NCBI GenBank assembly: GCA_910587945.1
Contig: CAJUNI010000034.1
Coordinates: 1-22,066, forward strand
Length of the DNA stretch: 22,066 bases
Direction: 5' to 3'
Origin: an uncultured Parvibacter sp.
GTDB taxonomy: Bacteria; Actinomycetota; Coriobacteriia; Coriobacteriales; Eggerthellaceae
The translations under genes were made by a program, and so were the position numbers. Every line of letters begins with the position of its first letter. Position 1 is the first letter of the stretch. Shown here one piece after another: positions 14,755 to 21,443 of the stretch. A model generated the notes under the pieces. The model worked only from the letters and a program-made list of their open reading frames with translations, ran no database searches and was not told where the DNA came from.

Positions 14755-15879
14755 ATGGAGCATATATTGATTGCAGATATTTTGCCTATTTTGGTCATTA
14801 TGATCTTGGGCTATATCTGCGGAAAACGGAATTACTTCGACAATGATCAGATGCAAGGCCTCAATAAGGTAGTGCTCTCCATTGCCCTTCCTGCGGCTCT
14901 CTTTGTTTCCATTGTGAAGGCCTCCCGGGAAATGCTCTTCAGTGACCTTACGCTTACTATTCTGTCTGTCGTAGGCGTGGTGGGCATGTTCCTGCTGAGC
15001 TTCATCATTTGCCGAAAGTTCTTCCATCATTCGATTCAGGAAGCTGCGGTTTGTGCCCTTATTGCGGGATCGCCTACTATTGGCTTTTTAGGGTTTGCGG
15101 TACTGGATCCTATTTATGGCAATACAGTAGATACGAATCTGGTCATTGCTATCGTATCTATCGTGGTCAATGCCATAACGATTCCCTTGGGATTCTCCTT
15201 GATCAATTGGGGTCAATCCAAGGACAAGGCAAAGCTGGCTGCTTCCGATACCAGTAAAGCATCCGCTTCCGGTGCCGCTGTGTCCGCAGTGCCGGAACCA
15301 GCTGACGCCAAGAAAGATAAAGTGATCGCATCAACGGGCGAAGTGGATGTCGCTGCTGCTTCTGATAAGGGGCATGGTTCCGCCTCAAGCTCTTCAAGTT
15401 CAGCATTGCATGCGGTAGTCAATGCGTTGAAAAAACCGGTGTGTTGGTCGCCGTTGTTGGCAGTGGCTCTAGTTATTATTGGTGTGCGTTTTCCGTCGGA
15501 GTTGGACCCGTGTTTTGATCTTATTGCCAAGGCTAATTCTGGGGTGGCAGTGCTTGCAGCAGGTCTTGCTTTGTCGACCGTTAAATTCTCGATCGGAAAA
15601 GAGACGCTCTGGAATACCTTCTTCCGCCTTATCTTGACGCCTGCGGTCTTTATTGGGGCCGGTATTCTTTTGGGTATGGCTGGAGATGGCGACAAGCTTT
15701 CAATGCTCGTTATGGCAGTAGCCCTGCCGCCAGCGTTCTCAGGCATCATTATTTCGAGCCGTTACAACATCTATGTACGCGAAGGTGCTTCTACGGTGGC
15801 TGTATCGACGGTGGGCTTTGCAGCAACGGCCATCCTTTGGGTTTGGCTTATGCCTATCATTACCCATATCTTTGGCTAG
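14755..15879 (+). CDS. AEC-family (auxin efflux carrier-like) transporter, candidate oxalate/formate carrier
   Basis: 374 residues, integral membrane protein with ten predicted transmembrane segments in a 5+5 arrangement (roughly 4-21, 37-54, 65-87, 96-115, 125-147, then 229-245, 255-277, 287-308, 314-334, 341-372). LPILVIMILGYICGKR at the N terminus and the proline-broken fourth and fifth helices fit the AEC family, which includes malate and malonate carriers and E. coli YfdV. The central cytoplasmic loop (about 148-228) is unusually long and made of Ala, Ser, Lys and Asp, including a run of six serines. It lies 15 bases after oxc, so it is co-transcribed. The pairing with oxc and frc mirrors yfdU-yfdV-yfdW in E. 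coli. Oxalate or formate as substrate is inference from context only. Confidence 0.85.
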   Translation: MEHILIADILPILVIMILGYICGKRNYFDNDQMQGLNKVVLSIALPAALFVSIVKASREMLFSDLTLTILSVVGVVGMFLLSFIICRKFFHHSIQEAAVCALIAGSPTIGFLGFAVLDPIYGNTVDTNLVIAIVSIVVNAITIPLGFSLINWGQSKDKAKLAASDTSKASASGAAVSAVPEPADAKKDKVIASTGEVDVAAASDKGHGSASSSSSSALHAVVNALKKPVCWSPLLAVALVIIGVRFPSELDPCFDLIAKANSGVAVLAAGLALSTVKFSIGKETLWNTFFRLILTPAVFIGAGILLGMAGDGDKLSMLVMAVALPPAFSGIIISSRYNIYVREGASTVAVSTVGFAATAILWVWLMPIITHIFG

Positions 15880-16107
15880 CGAATGACGTTGGTAAGGTGT
15901 GGTGATAGCACGCCATCTGTTCTGAAAGACATTGCGTCAATACAATCGGGAAGGAGGAATGAAGGCTGCGAAGCTTTTGAATGAAGCGTTCCAGGGTTTA
16001 TTGATCGGGGGTAAATTCTAACGTCCTCGTATCAAACTCTCGGATCGTGCGGCTCTAGCTCAGCAATGTAATGGCGCTATGATTGGAGAACCTAACTTAG
16101 CCTAAGA
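15880..16107. other. gap between AEC carrier and shared terminator, no gene supported
   Basis: About 230 bases without a credible gene. It contains a -10-like TACAAT (15941-15946) directly followed by AGGAGG and an ATG one base later (15959) opening a 20-codon frame; the spacing is too short for a working ribosome binding site. A stretch at about 16053-16080 resembles the acceptor and D-arm half of a tRNA but has no anticodon or T arm. It may be decayed sequence at the edge of the oxalate block. Confidence 0.4.
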
Positions 16108-16139
16108 AAAGGCCCTCAGGGAAATCCCTGAGGGCCTTT
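16108..16139. terminator. bidirectional terminator between the AEC gene and frc
   Basis: A perfect 15-bp inverted repeat (16108-16122 with 16125-16139), effectively a long stem with a 4-nt loop. On the minus strand it is followed by UUUU and then a CUU, fitting the 3' end of frc 38 bases away; on the plus strand the tail is only UUU. It separates the convergent oxc-AEC and frc transcripts. Confidence 0.85.
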
Positions 16140-16176
16140 GAATACCGGAAGAAGGGAAGGGAAGTGGGGCTACCTC

Positions 16177-17550
16177 TTACTTCGTTTCACCATTTTTCTT
16201 CGCAGCCTCAGCCTCTGCGTAAGTAACAACTTTCACGGCAGGATTGTGAGGAGTGGTGGGCTCTTGAAGGGTGCCATTGGCTACCATGGCTTGGATTTGA
16301 TCCTCGCTATACCCAAGAGCCGTAAGGATTTCTACGTTGTTTTCTCCCAAGTCAGGTGCGCGTTTGTAATCCGGGGCGTAATTGGAGAGGGTGAACGGAA
16401 GGCCGATGGTCTTGAATTGTCCGCGAGCACCACCCTGGTCGATAACGGGCATTGTGCCGTCTTGCTCTAGTTCCTCATCGTGCTCGATTTCATACCAGTC
16501 ACACACCGGACCCACCGGAATACCTGCAGCACCAAGGCTCTTGGTTAACTCGTACTTATCGTATTGCTTGGTGTATTCCTCGATCAGCGGATAGAGTTCT
16601 TGCTTGTGGAGCTGGCGGTTTTGCCACGGGGTAAAGCGCGGATCGGCGGCAAGTTCGGGGCGACCGATAGCATTGCAAAGCTCGGTGAAGCCCTTTTCAG
16701 AGTTTTGAATCACGATGTAGACATAGGCGTTCGGATCAGTTTCCCAGCCCTTAGCTTTGTAGGTCCAGCCAATGACCTGACCGCCTTCGGTATTTTCGGC
16801 ACGAGGAATAGCGCGGCCCCAATTGAAGTCCGGATAGACTTCGTAGTGGGGAAGGGCGCCTAAGTTGTCGAGCATAATTTGATCGCGCAGCTTGATGCGG
16901 CAGAGGTTCAAAACAGCATTGCGCATGGACTGATAGACATAGACGCCCTCGCCGGTGCGTTCACGCTGCATGAGAGCCGCCAAAATGCCAATGGTTAAAT
17001 GCATACCGGTATTGGAGTCACCCAAGGCTGCAGCAGATTGGGTGGGAACATTGAAATCTCCCTCATTCCAACCGGTGGTTGAAGCAGCACCGCCTGCTGC
17101 TTGAGCAACCGGCTCGAAAGCCTTCACATGGGCAAAGCGGGAGCCTTGATTGAAGCCTTTAAGAGAGGCCATGATGCAACGGGGGTTAATCTTGTGCACA
17201 TTCTCCCAACCGAAGCCCATTTTCTCCACATCGCCCGGGCCAATGTTCTCAACAAAAATATCGGCTTGCTTGAGCAGGGACGTGAGGATTTCTTTTCCTT
17301 CGTCGGTTTTACAATTAAGAGTGAGCGACTTCTTGTTAGCGTTGAGTTGCAAATAGTAGACACTCCAGGAATCTGCAATATCAAGCAGCTCACTGCGAGT
17401 AGGGTCTCCGCCACCCGGACGCTCGATCTTGATAACTTCAGCGCCGAGCCACGCTAAGAGCTGAGTGCAGGAAGGGCCGGATTGCACTTCGGTCCAGTCG
17501 ATAACCTTAATGCCCGCCAAAGGAGCAGTGGCACTATTGGAATCCGTCAT
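16177..17550 (-). CDS. frc: formyl-CoA:oxalate CoA-transferase (family III CoA-transferase)
   Basis: 457 residues. Moves CoA from formyl-CoA to oxalate, giving oxalyl-CoA for Oxc and releasing formate; together they form a catalytic cycle. Diagnostic stretches are PLAGIKVIDWTEVQSGPSCTQ (10-30), LGAEVIKIERPGGGDPTR (35-52), NANKKSLTLN, ENIGPGDVEKMGF (101-113), and AALGDSNTGMHL with catalytic Asp178. The active-site glycine loop reads TEGGQ (254-258), where Oxalobacter Frc has four glycines before Gln. The C terminus extends about 30 residues beyond the 428-residue Oxalobacter protein. The frame is open to 17592, but ATG 17548-17550 with AAAGG eight bases ahead begins the conserved sequence. An acetyl-CoA-using YfdE-like transferase is the main alternative. 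It is on the opposite strand from oxc, with its own promoter. Confidence 0.9.
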   Translation of the reverse strand: MTDSNSATAPLAGIKVIDWTEVQSGPSCTQLLAWLGAEVIKIERPGGGDPTRSELLDIADSWSVYYLQLNANKKSLTLNCKTDEGKEILTSLLKQADIFVENIGPGDVEKMGFGWENVHKINPRCIMASLKGFNQGSRFAHVKAFEPVAQAAGGAASTTGWNEGDFNVPTQSAAALGDSNTGMHLTIGILAALMQRERTGEGVYVYQSMRNAVLNLCRIKLRDQIMLDNLGALPHYEVYPDFNWGRAIPRAENTEGGQVIGWTYKAKGWETDPNAYVYIVIQNSEKGFTELCNAIGRPELAADPRFTPWQNRQLHKQELYPLIEEYTKQYDKYELTKSLGAAGIPVGPVCDWYEIEHDEELEQDGTMPVIDQGGARGQFKTIGLPFTLSNYAPDYKRAPDLGENNVEILTALGYSEDQIQAMVANGTLQEPTTPHNPAVKVVTYAEAEAAKKNGETK

Positions 17551-17771
17551 AACCTCTACCTTTCTTTTGATGGTGATCATGAACTTTCTCAATCTTAGGG
17601 TTGCTACGAGCCCCTTGTTTTCCCTTGGAGTAGTTGATACGAGAGTGTTTGGAAGTTGTCCCTTTGTGGTTCATCAGGGCTTCAGCAGTCCGGGAGACGT
17701 TTAAAAGCTATTCCGTTAAGCGAACAACCGCTACCTAAATAAATGCCAATTTGGCGATGAAGAGGCTACAT
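17551..17771. other. divergent intergenic region upstream of frc and the SepIVA-like gene
   Basis: No gene is supported here. It must contain the frc promoter (minus strand); TAAGAT, read on the minus strand around 17590-17598, is a possible -10 without a matching -35. GCCAATTTGGC (17745-17755 region) is a short near-palindrome that could bind a regulator. No tRNA or strong terminator is visible. Confidence 0.35.
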
Positions 17772-17802
17772 TTGGTACTCAAGCCCTTCTCCATGGTATG
17801 AT
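17772..17802 (+). promoter_or_regulatory. predicted extended -10 promoter of the SepIVA-like gene
   Basis: TGGTATGAT (17794-17802) is an extended -10 (TGnTATGAT). TTGGTA (17772-17777) lies 19 bases upstream as a weak -35. The exact 7-bp inverted repeat ATTTGGT (17770-17776) / ACCAAAT (17804-17810) brackets the whole promoter and may be an operator. The start site would fall near 17809. Confidence 0.5.
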
Positions 17803-17871
17803 GACCAAATCGTGCGTAGTTATAGCGCATACGTACCCCTGCACGATGCCTCAAGGCTTGGAAGGAACGAC

Positions 17872-18342
17872 ATGGACGAAACGGGAGTGCTTGGACTTTT
17901 GGAGGACCTCTCCATCGTATTGGAAGAGTCAAAGCCGGTTTTTGGTAAAAGCAATATGCGTCAGGTGAATATCTCTGAGGCGTTTGAGATCATTGACGAG
18001 ATTCGCGATCTGTTCCCTGCGGAGTTTTCCCAGGCACGTCAAATTGTCCGCGAACGTCAGAGCTTGCTTGATGATGCTGAAGCTGAAGCAAATCGCATGA
18101 TTGAAGATGCTCGTAGCCAAGCCATTACCATTGCCTCCGAGCAAGAAATTGTTCGCATCTCTCAGCAGCAGGCAGAAACCATCATGGCTGATGCCCGTGA
18201 GCTGGAGCGTCAAACTCGCGCTGGTGCCGAGGATTATGCTGATGAGGTATTCAGCCATGTTGAGCAAAGCTTAGATACACTGCTGAACAACGCTCGTCGT
18301 TGCCGTGAGCGCCTGAACGCGAGTTCTATCAACGTCATGTAA
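17872..18342 (+). CDS. DivIVA/SepIVA-like coiled-coil protein
   Basis: 156 residues. After a short N-terminal segment (MDETGVLGLLEDLSIVLEESKPVFGKSNMRQVN), residues about 35-150 are almost entirely heptad-patterned, rich in Glu, Ala, Arg and Gln, with no transmembrane stretch. Proteins like this are often labelled F-type ATP synthase subunit B-like. Position argues for SepIVA: in Mycobacterium tuberculosis the DivIVA-like septation protein SepIVA (Rv2927c) lies directly next to a DUF177 gene (Rv2926c) and rnc (Rv2925c), as this gene lies before DUF177, rpmF, plsX and rnc. It is shorter than the roughly 245-residue mycobacterial protein. An in-frame GTG at 17812 exists, but ATG 17872 has AAGGA five bases ahead. 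A septal or polar growth role is inference. Confidence 0.65.
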   Translation: MDETGVLGLLEDLSIVLEESKPVFGKSNMRQVNISEAFEIIDEIRDLFPAEFSQARQIVRERQSLLDDAEAEANRMIEDARSQAITIASEQEIVRISQQQAETIMADARELERQTRAGAEDYADEVFSHVEQSLDTLLNNARRCRERLNASSINVM

Positions 18343-18360
18343 CGCTTCGGCGTTGTTTTT
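18340..18360 (+). terminator. terminator after the SepIVA-like gene
   Basis: TAACGC (18340-18345) pairs GCGTTG (18350-18355) across a stable TTCG tetraloop, followed by five T at 18356-18360. The stem begins at the stop codon itself. It is short, so termination may be incomplete. Confidence 0.65.
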
Positions 18361-18389
18361 CTGCTCTCGCCAGCTTTTGGAAAAAACGG

Positions 18390-18425
18390 TATACACTGGG
18401 TGCTCTGTGAGCGCCCTAGTATAGT
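18390..18425 (+). promoter_or_regulatory. promoter zone of the DUF177 gene
   Basis: Two -10-like hexamers lie here: TATACA (18390-18395) and TATAGT (18420-18425). Neither has a clear -35 at 16-18 bases. One of them probably starts the DUF177 transcript after the preceding terminator. Confidence 0.35.
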
Positions 18426-18472
18426 GCGCCGATTTTCTACATTGACCTACTAAGAAAGGAAATGAGAAGGCC

Positions 18473-19051
18473 ATGCAGCCAATCTATATTTCCATTCCCC
18501 ATGATCTGTTTGCTCCAGCGGCTTACGCTCATCATGAAGGGACGCTGGATCTTGAAGTCCTTAAAGCAGGCCCCGATCTCTATAGCTTCACAGAACCTCT
18601 CACCTGGTCCATCGATGTGACCAACACGGGTGATGCCTTCTTGATTTCAGGAACGGTGTTGGGAAGTGCTACCACTTCTTGCGCCCGTTGCTTGGAAGAT
18701 GTGGTAGTTCCGATTACCGGAGAAGTGGAAGGTTACTTCTTGATTGAGGGAAGCGAAGAGGATCGTCCTGAGGATATGGAAGAAGATGAGTTCGATATTC
18801 TTCCCTCAGACCATCGCATTGATATCACACCGCTTCTTAATGCAGCTATTTTGCTTGAATTCCCACTGGTGCCGCTTTGTGATGATGACTGTAAGGGTCT
18901 CTGTTCTCACTGCGGACAGAATCTGAATGAGGGCTCTTGTGCCTGCGCCCAAGATGAAGATGCCGTGGATCCCGCTAATCCCTTTGCGGTATTGCGGGAT
19001 TTAGACCTTATGCTGAAGGAAGAAGCAAAAGAGGATACGTTAGAATCCTAG
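18473..19051 (+). CDS. DUF177 (YceD/YlbN) family protein
   Basis: 192 residues. Family members are encoded next to rpmF across bacteria and have been linked to 23S rRNA accumulation and ribosome maturation, though the mechanism is not settled. Seen: the central TSCARCLEDVVVPITGEVEGYF (68-89; Cys70, Cys73), an acidic stretch at 93-107, the conserved IDITPLLNAAILLEFPLVPLC (116-136), and a C-terminal cysteine cluster (Cys136, 140, 144, 147, 156, 158) typical of the family's CxxxCxGLCxxCG end. AGAAGG immediately precedes the ATG and AAAGGA lies 12 bases ahead, so the exact ribosome binding site is ambiguous. rpmF begins about 150 bases downstream under its own promoter. Confidence 0.92.
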   Translation: MQPIYISIPHDLFAPAAYAHHEGTLDLEVLKAGPDLYSFTEPLTWSIDVTNTGDAFLISGTVLGSATTSCARCLEDVVVPITGEVEGYFLIEGSEEDRPEDMEEDEFDILPSDHRIDITPLLNAAILLEFPLVPLCDDDCKGLCSHCGQNLNEGSCACAQDEDAVDPANPFAVLRDLDLMLKEEAKEDTLES

Positions 19052-19101
19052 CGCCGAACGGGCGAAATCTTGCGCCGTCGGTCAGGAGATTAAAGAATTC
19101 C

Positions 19102-19130
19102 TTGCGAGTGTATTTTAGCTTTGTTAGAAT
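19102..19130 (+). promoter_or_regulatory. rpmF promoter
   Basis: TTGCGA (19102-19107) and TAGAAT (19125-19130) are exactly 17 bases apart, the best-spaced sigma-70-type promoter in the window. The start site would be near 19137, giving a leader of about 63 bases before rpmF. Confidence 0.65.
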
Positions 19131-19199
19131 ACCGGTTCGTGCGTTTACGAAATGAGAGCGTCAGATCTGGCGTCCGGTTCCATAGAAGGAGAGTCTAAG

Positions 19200-19379
19200 A
19201 TGGCAGTACCTAAGCGCAAAATGGGTCGCGCCCGCACCCATGCTCGTCGCTCCACTAACGACAAAATGGCAGCACCTTCTCGGTGCGTATGCCCCCAGTG
19301 TGGCGAAGTGAAGCTTCCTCATCGCGTTTGCCCCAATTGTGGTTTCTACAAGGATCGCGAGATCATCGAGACCGACTAA
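19200..19379 (+). CDS. rpmF: 50S ribosomal protein L32
   Basis: 59 residues. It starts MAVPKRKMGRARTHARRST, the L32 signature, and has a zinc ribbon with CPQC (Cys31, Cys34) and CPNC (Cys44, Cys47). An upstream in-frame ATG at 19152 is ignored because AAGGAG (19186-19191) sits eight bases before the ATG at 19200. DUF177-rpmF-plsX is one of the most conserved neighbourhoods in bacteria, linking ribosome synthesis and phospholipid synthesis. Confidence 0.97.
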   Translation: MAVPKRKMGRARTHARRSTNDKMAAPSRCVCPQCGEVKLPHRVCPNCGFYKDREIIETD

Positions 19380-19433
19380 GCACCAACCTGTGGCACGCGG
19401 CTGGCTGACCATCGGCCTGACACGGCGTCTCTC

Positions 19434-19483
19434 AAGCCTCCTTGCCTGCGTCCTTTTGGGATGCAACGCTAGGGGGCTTTTTT
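19434..19483 (+). terminator. terminator or attenuator between rpmF and plsX
   Basis: AAGCCTCC (19434-19441) pairs GGGGGCTT (19472-19479) with one G-U pair. An inner hairpin, GCGTCC/GGATGC (19448-19453 and 19459-19464), fills the loop, and six T occupy 19478-19483. It lies only eight bases before the plsX ribosome binding site, so it either ends the rpmF transcript or controls read-through into plsX. Confidence 0.7.
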
Positions 19484-19500
19484 GGCAGTGAGGAGAAAAA

Positions 19501-20550
19501 TTGACGGAGCAAGTAATCATAGCGGTTGATGCTATGGGTGGCGACCGCGGACCGGAAACGGTTTTTGCGGGCATTACCCAGGCCTTAAACGCTGACCCTG
19601 CTTTAACGGTTATCGTCTGCGGTGATAAAGCCCTTGTCGAGCCCTATTGCGCCAGTCAGGAGCGGGCGGAAGCCTGTCCGACTACGGAAGTTATTGCCAT
19701 GGATGAGCATCCGGCTACCGCCGTTCGGAAGAAGAAAGATTCTTCCATTGTGGTGGGCTGTCGGTTAGTACGCGAAGGGCGCGCCCAAGGATTTTTCTCG
19801 GCGGGCTCAACGGGTGCCTGTCTTGCGGCTGCAACTTTGGTGATGGGCCGTTTGAAAGGGGTGAAGCGCCCCGCTCTGGCCCAAGTACTTCCTGCCTATG
19901 AGCATCCGGTGCTGTTGTTAGATGTGGGTGCGAATGCTGATTGTAAGCCGGAGTATTTGGTGCAATTCGCCCGTATGGGCTGCGCCTATATGCAAGGAGT
20001 AATGGGAGTTGCTCACCCGTCAGTAGGTCTCTTAAACATTGGCGAGGAAGACACTAAGGGCTCCATGGAAGTCCAAGAGGCACATAAACTGCTTCGCGCT
20101 GAGCTTCCGGAATTCAAGGGCAATGCCGAAGGTCGTGATCTGCTTTCGGGTGGCTTTGACGTTATTGTGACTGACGGCTTTACGGGCAATGTCTGTCTCA
20201 AAACCATTGAGGGCACGTCAAAGACGTTGTTCTCCTACGTGAAGGATGCTCTGAAATCATCAGTAGTTACTTCTCTGGGCGCGCTCCTCATTAAGGGCAA
20301 GCTTGCGGTTATGAAAGATAAATTGAGCCCGGATGCCTACGGCGGTACGCCGCTTTTAGGGGTCAAGGGTGCCTGCATTATTGGCCATGGTTCTTCTAAC
20401 GAACGGGCCGTAGCTAATGGCATTGCGGTGGCAGCAGAAACGGTGCGCTCGTCGGTGGCTCAGGTTATTGCGAGCTCCGTGGAGGACAGTGCGGCTTCCG
20501 CTCCGAATGCGGCATCTTCCGAAACCAGCCAGGTAGGTGACCAGCACTAA
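19501..20550 (+). CDS. plsX: phosphate acyltransferase PlsX
   Basis: 349 residues. Converts acyl-ACP to acyl-phosphate (reversibly), the donor for PlsY in phosphatidic acid synthesis; peripheral to the membrane. Signatures: IIAVDAMGGDRGPETVFAGI (6-25), the SAGSTGACLAAATLVMGRLKGVKRPALA region, LLDVGANADCKPEYLVQFA, GLLNIGEEDTKGS, DVIVTDGFTGNVCLKTIEG and YGGTPLLGVKGACIIGHGSS. The start codon is TTG at 19501 with AGGAG (19491-19495) five bases ahead; no ATG or GTG upstream fits. The last 30 residues are Ser/Ala-rich and probably disordered. It overlaps rnc by one base. With FakA earlier in the window it covers both routes to acyl-phosphate. Confidence 0.96.
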   Translation: MTEQVIIAVDAMGGDRGPETVFAGITQALNADPALTVIVCGDKALVEPYCASQERAEACPTTEVIAMDEHPATAVRKKKDSSIVVGCRLVREGRAQGFFSAGSTGACLAAATLVMGRLKGVKRPALAQVLPAYEHPVLLLDVGANADCKPEYLVQFARMGCAYMQGVMGVAHPSVGLLNIGEEDTKGSMEVQEAHKLLRAELPEFKGNAEGRDLLSGGFDVIVTDGFTGNVCLKTIEGTSKTLFSYVKDALKSSVVTSLGALLIKGKLAVMKDKLSPDAYGGTPLLGVKGACIIGHGSSNERAVANGIAVAAETVRSSVAQVIASSVEDSAASAPNAASSETSQVGDQH

Positions 20551-21431
20551 TGAGCACCTATTCTGAAGAGCAAGAAGCAAAACTGGCTCGTGCCCAAGAA
20601 ATTTTGGCCTACTCCTTTAAGAACCCTGACTATCTTCTTTCGGCTATTACGCATCCCTCAGCTACTGAAGGCAAATCGGTGAAGTTTTCCTATGAACGCT
20701 TGGAGTTTTTAGGGGACTCAATTTTAGGTGCCATCGTAGCTTCTACGGCCTTTCATCACTATCCCGACATTGACGAAGGCGGCCTAACGCGCATTAAAGT
20801 GGCCTTAGTCTCGGGCGCTTCGCTTTCAGAGGTGGCCGCAGGTCTCGGTTTTGCCGACGTCATTGTTTTCGGTTCCTCTGAGACGGGTACCGGAAAGCGC
20901 GGACTCCATTCCGCCTTAGAAAATGTTTATGAAGCCATTGTGGCTGCCTTGTATTTAGATGGGGGTATTGAAGCTGCTACCGCCTTTGTGGACACCACCC
21001 TTATTCCTCGGATGTCTCTCTCTATGGCCAACGAGCCTGAGAATCCGAAAAGCGCCTTGCAGGAGAAGCTCCAAGAAGGGGGCATTACTCCTACCTATCG
21101 TTTGGTAGAAACCCAAGGTCCGCCCCACGATCGTACCTTCGTAGCTCAAGTTTATGCGGGTGATCAAGGGCTTGCCCGTGGCACCGGACGAACAAAGAAA
21201 GAGGCCGAGAGTCAAGCGGCCAAATCAACGCTCGCTCGGCTGTCGGAGTTTTTCGGTATCGGGGCCACCGAAGAGCAGCGCACAGAAAAGGCGGACAAAA
21301 AAGCGGCCGCAAAGGCTGCTCGTGATGCTGCTCGGGATGCTGAGCGGGCTGCAAAAGCAGAAGAAAAGGCTGCGCGGGCCGAGGAAAAAGCGCGAAAGAA
21401 GACTCAGCGAGACGCCGCTCGGAAGAAATAA
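20550..21431 (+). CDS. rnc: ribonuclease III with charged C-terminal tail
   Basis: 293 residues. Cleaves double-stranded RNA, including rRNA precursors. The catalytic domain carries the signature ERLEFLGDS (49-57) with Glu49, Glu52 and Asp56, then DEGGLTRIK (Glu76) and ENVYEAIVAALYLDGG, where Glu128 is the essential second acidic residue and Asn125 replaces the Asp114 of E. coli. The dsRNA-binding domain spans about 165-233 (NPKSALQEKLQEGG to KEAESQAAKSTLARL). A tail of about 50 residues follows (about 241-293) made almost only of Ala, Lys, Glu, Arg and Asp, absent from the 226-residue E. coli enzyme. The start ATG overlaps the plsX stop (TAATG), with AGGTAGG nine bases before it. smc begins 12 bases after the stop; the fpg gene often found between them is absent. 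Confidence 0.95.
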   Translation: MSTYSEEQEAKLARAQEILAYSFKNPDYLLSAITHPSATEGKSVKFSYERLEFLGDSILGAIVASTAFHHYPDIDEGGLTRIKVALVSGASLSEVAAGLGFADVIVFGSSETGTGKRGLHSALENVYEAIVAALYLDGGIEAATAFVDTTLIPRMSLSMANEPENPKSALQEKLQEGGITPTYRLVETQGPPHDRTFVAQVYAGDQGLARGTGRTKKEAESQAAKSTLARLSEFFGIGATEEQRTEKADKKAAAKAARDAARDAERAAKAEEKAARAEEKARKKTQRDAARKK

Positions 21432-21443
21432 GAAAGGGCGCCC

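Noticed and set aside
15959..16021. Possible 20-residue peptide starting just after AGGAGG
   Set aside because: The ribosome binding sequence is one base from the ATG, the TACAAT element would start transcription inside AGGAGG, and the peptide has no recognisable feature.
16053..16095. tRNA 5'-half-like sequence (GCGGCTC-TA-GCTCAG)
   Set aside because: The D stem is imperfect and no anticodon arm, T arm or CCA end can be drawn; at most a decayed fragment or chance.
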